Below the pieces are notes generated by a model. The model was given only the letters and a program-made list of their open reading frames with translations. It did not search any database and had not been told where the DNA came from. From assembly GCA_964443635.1 (NCBI GenBank), contig CAYUDJ010000022.1, positions 1-9,058 on the forward strand: a stretch of DNA of 9,058 nt. The letters are read 5' to 3'. The translations under genes and the position numbers were made by a program. Positions within the stretch are counted from its first letter, which is position 1. Every line of letters begins with the position of its first letter. Shown here one piece after another: positions 5,846 to 9,058 of the stretch. The DNA is from UBA4124 sp964443635. Lineage in GTDB: Bacteria; Patescibacteriota; Minisyncoccia; Phycocordibacterales; UBA9973.

Positions 5846-6451
5846 TTATCGGCTATAGAACTCAAGTACCGTGTCGAACTGCAAGAACTGCTCATCATTT
5901 TTCGGCTTGGCCGAAATCTCAGCTGACAGGGTGTCAGGAGTGAGTTTGAGCCATGCGGGCCATGATGAAGTCTTTGCTTTTGTTGCGAATTCTGTAAACA
6001 TTGCACTTCCCTTACTACCTTCGCGAACAGCGATCTTGTCGCCAATTCGTACTTCAAGGGACGGAATGGTCGCCTTGGTACCGTTGACTGTAAAGTGACC
6101 ATGAGAAACCATCTGACGAGCAAAACGGCGAGAGTTTGCAAAACCGAGACGGTATACAACGTTGTCGAGACGTGTTTCGAGAAGCTCAAATAGCTTGTCA
6201 GTAACGATAACACCTTTTGTAGCGTTCGCCTTTTCAACGTAGTTACCCATCTGCTTTTCAGAAAGACCGTATGAGAAACGAACTTTCTGCTTTTCGATGA
6301 GCTGACGGCCGTAGTCAGAAAGCTGCTTTGGGCGCTTGGTGCTGCTCTTGGTCTTCTTCATCTCTGACTGGGTGTATTTCTGAGTCTGACACTTTTCGTA
6401 GACTCCTACTCCCAATCGACGACACATTTTGTACTTTGCTTTTGATTCCAT
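5846..6451 (-). CDS. rpsD: 30S ribosomal protein uS4
   Basis: Primary 16S rRNA-binding protein of 201 residues. The N-terminal part has RPKQLSDYGRQLIEKQKVRFSYGLSEKQ (40-67). The S4 RNA-binding domain is about 92-155 with TRLDNVVYRLGFANSRRFAR and VSHGHFTVNG, and the C-terminus is FDTVLEFYSR. The N-terminus holds two cysteines (C10 and C21, in MCRRLGVGVYEKCQ). That is fewer than the four of zinc-binding uS4, so a zinc site is doubtful. In E. coli uS4 represses its own alpha operon; I see no obvious pseudoknot here. It starts 24 bp after rpsK. TATAAT occurs at 6463-6468 on the minus strand but has no -35, so an internal promoter is weakly supported. No Shine-Dalgarno. Confidence 0.98.
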   Translation of the reverse strand: MESKAKYKMCRRLGVGVYEKCQTQKYTQSEMKKTKSSTKRPKQLSDYGRQLIEKQKVRFSYGLSEKQMGNYVEKANATKGVIVTDKLFELLETRLDNVVYRLGFANSRRFARQMVSHGHFTVNGTKATIPSLEVRIGDKIAVREGSKGSAMFTEFATKAKTSSWPAWLKLTPDTLSAEISAKPKNDEQFLQFDTVLEFYSR

Positions 6452-6475
6452 GATATTAAATGATTATACTCGCTA

Positions 6476-6910
6476 CTACACTCTTCGGGGCTTCTTTGCC
6501 TTTGGACCGTTGTGTGGCACCGGAGTGCGATCCTTGATTGACAAAAGGTCGATACCAGGAGCAATGAACGCTCGGATCAATGGTTCTCGTCCTGAACCTA
6601 CACCTTTGACTACCACATGAACCTCTTTGATCCCTGCAGTAACCGCCTTTTCAGCGAGGACTTCTCCAACTTTTGAAGCAGCAAACGGAGTACCCTTCTT
6701 TGCACCTTTGAAGCCGAGAGATCCTGATGAAGACCAGAAAAGGACGTTACCTTTTGGATCACTGACTACTGCCTTGGTATTGTTAAATGTTGCTTCGATA
6801 GAAAGCATTGCTGTAGTGAGCTTTTTCTTTGCTGCACGCCCAACTGCACGTCCGCGCTTGTCAGCGTCAACGAGTTGTCCTTCTTGTGTTGTGATTCGTT
6901 TCTTTCCCAT
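6476..6910 (-). CDS. rpsK: 30S ribosomal protein uS11
   Basis: Platform protein of the small subunit, 144 residues. It is a little longer than the E. coli protein because of a basic N-terminal extension (about 1-30). Conserved stretches are LSIEATFNNTKAVVSDPKGN (36-55), GFKGAKKGTPFAASKVGE (66-83), VVVKGVGSGREPLIRAF (99-115) and the C-terminal DRTPVPHNGPKAKKPRRV. It starts 8 bp after rpsM. The bases before the ATG are AGTAATATC, similar to rpsD (TTTAATATC), with no Shine-Dalgarno at usable spacing. Confidence 0.98.
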   Translation of the reverse strand: MGKKRITTQEGQLVDADKRGRAVGRAAKKKLTTAMLSIEATFNNTKAVVSDPKGNVLFWSSSGSLGFKGAKKGTPFAASKVGEVLAEKAVTAGIKEVHVVVKGVGSGREPLIRAFIAPGIDLLSIKDRTPVPHNGPKAKKPRRV

Positions 6911-6918
6911 GATATTAC

Positions 6919-7299
6919 TTATGTTTTACTCTCCTTACGGCGACCACTTGCCATTGTATTTCGAACGTTTCCGCGAACAGTACGTGAGTTGGTCTTTGTA
7001 CGCTGTCCATTTACGGGAAGTCGCTTGGTGTGACGGTTGCCACGATAGCACTTGATATCCTTGAGACGCTTGATGTTGCTTGCAACTTCACGCTTGAGGT
7101 TACCTTCGATTGTACGATCTTCGATGGTTTTGCGGATAGAGTTTTCCTGATCGATAGTGAGATCAGCTGGTTTTGCATTACCTTCTACACCGTTTGCGGT
7201 GAGGATCTTTATAGCGGTAGCGCTGCCGATACCATAGAGGGTGGTCAACCCGATATCAAGACGCTTTTCATTTGGAATGGTTATACCTAGGATACGCAT
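6919..7299 (-). CDS. rpsM: 30S ribosomal protein uS13
   Basis: Head protein that forms intersubunit bridges and contacts P-site tRNA. It has 126 residues. Hallmarks are MRILGITIPNEKRLDIGLTT at the N-terminus, LYGIGSATAIKIL, the EGNLKREVASNIKRLKDIKC region and CYRGNRHTKRLPVNGQRTKT, followed by a basic tail. It begins 7 bp after the rpmJ stop. The leader TAGTATTTAT runs straight into the ATG and carries no Shine-Dalgarno. Confidence 0.98.
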   Translation of the reverse strand: MRILGITIPNEKRLDIGLTTLYGIGSATAIKILTANGVEGNAKPADLTIDQENSIRKTIEDRTIEGNLKREVASNIKRLKDIKCYRGNRHTKRLPVNGQRTKTNSRTVRGNVRNTMASGRRKESKT

Positions 7300-7306
7300 A
7301 TAAATA

Positions 7307-7417
7307 CTATTGTTTCTGTTTATGTTTTGGGTTATCGCAGATAACGAGCAAGTGTCGATTGCGCTTTACAATCTTGCACTTTGCACACATCTTTTTGACT
7401 GTTGACTTAATTTTCAT
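7307..7417 (-). CDS. rpmJ: 50S ribosomal protein bL36
   Basis: A 36-residue zinc-ribbon protein of the large subunit. It begins MKIKSTVKKMCAKCKIVKRN and ends NPKHKQKQ. The metal ligands C11, C14, C27 and H32 are all present in the C-x2-C-x12-C-x4-H spacing of the zinc-binding form. It lies between infA (22 bp) and rpsM (7 bp), its standard place. Between infA and its ATG sit a TATAAT box and a run of seven C, described separately. Confidence 0.97.
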   Translation of the reverse strand: MKIKSTVKKMCAKCKIVKRNRHLLVICDNPKHKQKQ

Positions 7418-7427
7418 TGCGGGGGGG

Positions 7428-7456
7428 ATTATATACTATTTAAATCCTTCTGACAA
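7428..7456 (-). promoter_or_regulatory. Sigma70-like promoter inside the end of infA, upstream of rpmJ
   Basis: On the minus strand TTGTCA (7456-7451) and TATAAT (7433-7428) are separated by exactly 17 bp. That is five of six -35 matches and a perfect -10. The -35 lies within the last codons of infA. Only ten bases, CCCCCCCGCA, separate the -10 box from the rpmJ ATG, so initiation would fall in or next to the C tract and leave a leader of about 3-4 bases. It would drive rpmJ through rpsI independently of infA. Confidence 0.65.
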
Positions 7457-7652
7457 TACGTCCCTTGCCGCCGTATGGATCCATGACCACTTCGACCGTA
7501 TCACCTACCAAAACCTTGATGCGGTGAAGACGCATTTTACCTGCCAAGTAGGCGACTTTTGGGGATTCGTGCCCCTCAATCGTTACTCTAAACATTGCAT
7601 TTGGTAGTGCTTCTGCGATCGTGCCTCGTACTGCTTCTTGTGGTGATGCCAT
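7440..7652 (-). CDS. infA: Translation initiation factor IF-1
   Basis: A single OB-fold protein of 70 residues that binds the 30S A site during initiation. It aligns over its whole length with IF-1: EAVRGTIAEALPNAMFRV (6-23), YLAGKMRLHRIKVLVGDTVEV (35-55) and the end DPYGGKGRIVRRI. The ATG at 7652 is chosen because it matches the family start. ATG codons further upstream (from 7694, and at 7670 and 7667) would add residues foreign to IF-1, and the last two overlap the proposed -10 box. It is the first gene of the ribosomal operon, 45 bp after the exported-protein gene. The leader CTTCCAACAC has no Shine-Dalgarno. Confidence 0.97.
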   Translation of the reverse strand: MASPQEAVRGTIAEALPNAMFRVTIEGHESPKVAYLAGKMRLHRIKVLVGDTVEVVMDPYGGKGRIVRRI

Positions 7653-7665
7653 GTGTTGGAAGCTC

Positions 7666-7694
7666 ATCATACTATACCTTACAAAAGCGGTCAA
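7666..7694 (-). promoter_or_regulatory. Sigma70-like promoter of infA and the ribosomal operon
   Basis: TTGACC (7694-7689) and TATGAT (7671-7666) on the minus strand, 17 bp apart, each match consensus at five of six positions. The -35 starts 3 bp after the stop of the upstream gene. Thirteen bases separate the -10 from the infA ATG, so the predicted leader is only about 6-8 bases and contains no Shine-Dalgarno. An overlapping TATAGT (7676-7671) would have a 12-bp spacer and is less likely. Confidence 0.7.
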
Positions 7695-7697
7695 CTA

Positions 7698-8933
7698 TTA
7701 CTGAATAATTACCTTCAACCGTGACTCTTTGGTTGGGAAAAACGGCGCCCAAAATGGGTACAGCGTGTATTTTGCAGTATCAATTTCTGGTATTGCGGAT
7801 AGTGATGTACTGAACATCTTTTTTCGGATACCGATTAGCTTCTCTCCGACGCTATCGGCTGAAACATTAGTAATGATAGTGCCATCCCCGGAGATACTAA
7901 CCTTTATTGTTTCAGGAACTGACTTTGGATCCACAGGCAATGCCGTGACTGGAGTTACTTCAATACCGCCGAGATCTGGAATACTGACATCTTCGTATAC
8001 CTGATCCCGCAACGCCTTAGCCGCAACAGCTTCTTCGAGAAGGTCACGAGAAATCAGATAGGACACCATCGTACCGCTGATTGTTGCCGGGAATTTTATA
8101 GCACTCCCTTTGAGTTTCAGTGCATCGGTATTGATGGTTACGACCTGTAATTCAGGAAAGGTGATCAGATTGTCTGGAATTTGTGCACGAGTTTCGCGTT
8201 TGAGACGCTCCGTGAGCTGGGACTGCAATGTCGCCAGGATTTGTGGTTTATCAGCTTCTGAAACAATATGCGACATACCGTCTTCACCCCCTGAGATCTC
8301 GCCTGCTGATTGCGCGTACATGGTACTGGACCATCCAGCGACACTAAAGCTCGTACCTGTAGTATTTGAAGATGGTCCAACATCCAGCGCCACGATAGCG
8401 GCAGGGGCACTGGTACCAGGAGCTTTGATTTTTCCTTTAAGGGTATACCCCGGTACGGTGATTTTAGCTTTGAGCTGGTACTTTTTGCCGTTTTTTCCGG
8501 TCAATGTCGTGTTTGCCTTGATAGTTTGAGCGCTTTTGCTGTATTCATTGAAGAAAATGACATTTCCAGTCGCCTTGCTTGTGCTCGTTGAAAGATCGGA
8601 GCCATAGACTTCACGACTCACTTCCGCACTGACTGCCATCACTTGAAATGAAAGGTTTGTATTGGTCGCTTCTTTTTCATGAACAAGCTGTAGCTCAGTG
8701 TTTTGCAGTGAAAATGGAATGCGACGTTCAGTGACCGTTACCTTTGCATAGACTAGCTTCATACCGACGACATACAACACCACCAGTACACTGATGCACA
8801 GCGCGATGACCCCTACTTTTTTCCACGAAACTTTTTGTGGAGGAGTATAGATTGGTGGAAGTTCTCTTGGGATATCCTGCAATGGCGTTCCACGATCAAG
8901 ATCTTCTTTTCTGATGACGTCGTAGAGTTTCAT
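7698..8933 (-). CDS. Single-pass exported protein with baseplate-J-like segment, function unknown
   Basis: A 411-residue protein with a cytoplasmic N-terminus of about 37 residues (proline-rich RELPPIYTPPQK), one transmembrane helix at about 38-62 and a long extracytoplasmic part. Residues about 118-220 show SKATGNVIFFNEYSKSAQTI, a TxLTGKNGKKYQ turn, ITVPGYTLKGKIKAPGTSAP and a run through SFSVAGWSSTMYAQSAGEISGGEDG. I know this order (ATGxV..N, T-x(n)-dGk-y, VPG, PGT, then GG) from proteins of candidate-phylum genomes annotated as baseplate-J-like. The remainder (225-411) is mixed alpha/beta, including KVSISGDGTIITNVSADSVGEKLIGIRKK at about 344-372. No catalytic motif is apparent. It is not evidence for a phage, since no other tail gene is present. 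It begins 14 bp after the upstream partial gene and probably shares its transcript. AGGA stands two bases before the ATG. Role in the envelope or in a surface appendage is inference. Confidence 0.75.
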   Translation of the reverse strand: MKLYDVIRKEDLDRGTPLQDIPRELPPIYTPPQKVSWKKVGVIALCISVLVVLYVVGMKLVYAKVTVTERRIPFSLQNTELQLVHEKEATNTNLSFQVMAVSAEVSREVYGSDLSTSTSKATGNVIFFNEYSKSAQTIKANTTLTGKNGKKYQLKAKITVPGYTLKGKIKAPGTSAPAAIVALDVGPSSNTTGTSFSVAGWSSTMYAQSAGEISGGEDGMSHIVSEADKPQILATLQSQLTERLKRETRAQIPDNLITFPELQVVTINTDALKLKGSAIKFPATISGTMVSYLISRDLLEEAVAAKALRDQVYEDVSIPDLGGIEVTPVTALPVDPKSVPETIKVSISGDGTIITNVSADSVGEKLIGIRKKMFSTSLSAIPEIDTAKYTLYPFWAPFFPTKESRLKVIIQ

Positions 8934-8947
8934 GTTCCTGTATTGTA

Positions 8948-9058
8948 TTACAGAAGTCGCTCAACAAAAAGTGCGCCGACACATATAGGTGCATCTATCT
9001 TGATATCGTGCGGTATGTTGAGTGCAGAGTTGATGAGCACACCATTGAAAAATACTGC
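8948..9058 (-). CDS. C-terminal 36 codons of an unidentified protein
   Basis: An open frame enters from the right edge and stops at TAA (8950-8948). The visible end reads AVFFNGVLINSALNIPHDIK then IDAPICVGALFVERLL. It is supported as real by its close spacing (14 bp) to the next gene on the same strand and by the lack of any other gene there. The end is weakly reminiscent of the final helix of RuvX/YqgF-type Holliday junction resolvases (D-x-AA-x-IL-x-x-YL), but the spacing does not fit well, so no product is assigned. Confidence 0.6.
   Translation of the reverse strand, partial: AVFFNGVLINSALNIPHDIKIDAPICVGALFVERLL

Noticed and set aside
5791..6237. 148-residue minus-strand frame overlapping rpsD
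   Set aside because: It is rpsD read in another frame. The uS4 frame is unmistakable.
6461..6491. Internal promoter for rpsD at TATAAT (6468-6463, minus)
   Set aside because: The -35 position is GCCCCG, unlike consensus. The -10 alone in AT-rich spacer DNA is not enough.
8110..8529. 139-residue plus-strand open frame opposite the exported-protein gene
   Set aside because: Shadow of the minus-strand gene, which has a transmembrane anchor, a conserved pattern and operon spacing. The plus-strand frame has none of these.
7698..8933. Prophage or tailocin remnant suggested by the baseplate-J-like segment
   Set aside because: There are no other phage genes, and the flanking genes are core translation functions. 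The protein is membrane-anchored, unlike a phage baseplate protein.

Overview
This window reads as chromosomal core DNA from a small-genome bacterium, most likely of the Candidate Phyla Radiation (Patescibacteria, Parcubacteria-like). That placement is inference. It rests on a short uL13, an almost complete lack of Shine-Dalgarno sequences in front of ribosomal protein genes, a PaaX/Cas2-like regulator, and a membrane-anchored baseplate-J-like protein of a type I associate with these genomes. A 16S or ribosomal-protein tree would be decisive. Base composition is moderate by eye and uniform, with no sign of recent transfer. No tRNA, rRNA, CRISPR array or insertion sequence is visible, and no gene-free stretch exceeds about 90 bases.

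Layout, left to right. (1) 1-1787, minus: dnaK (Hsp70), cut by the left edge and missing only its C-terminal tail. (2) 1788-1874: short divergent intergenic region with a near-perfect 22-bp inverted repeat. (3) 1875-2399, plus: the only plus-strand gene, a winged-helix plus Cas2-like (PaaX-type) regulator. (4) 2359-2985, minus: multi-pass membrane protein, overlapping the regulator tail to tail by 41 bp. (5) 3008-3565, minus: grpE. (6) 3597-3626: a perfect hairpin terminator. (7) 3631-7652, minus, transcribed right to left: infA-rpmJ-rpsM-rpsK-rpsD-rpoA-rplQ-rplM-rpsI, a compact translation/transcription operon. (8) 7698-8933, minus: single-pass exported protein with a baseplate-J-like segment. 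(9) 8948-9058, minus: the last 36 codons of an unrecognised gene.

How the parts work together. The large operon makes initiation factor IF-1, the 30S proteins uS13, uS11, uS4 and uS9, the 50S proteins bL36, bL17 and uL13, and the RNA polymerase alpha subunit. Two good sigma70-like promoters precede infA and rpmJ, and the hairpin after rpsI ends the unit. grpE then restarts with its own -10 box. GrpE is the nucleotide-exchange factor of DnaK, so the left third is a chaperone cluster, but it is split by a membrane protein gene and by the opposite-strand regulator.

The points most worth a second look are: the regulator/dnaK divergent pair with its palindrome, possibly a heat-shock control circuit not based on HrcA/CIRCE; promoters set so close to start codons that the mRNAs should be leaderless or nearly so, including one with a seven-C tract before rpmJ; and the uncharacterised exported protein upstream of infA.
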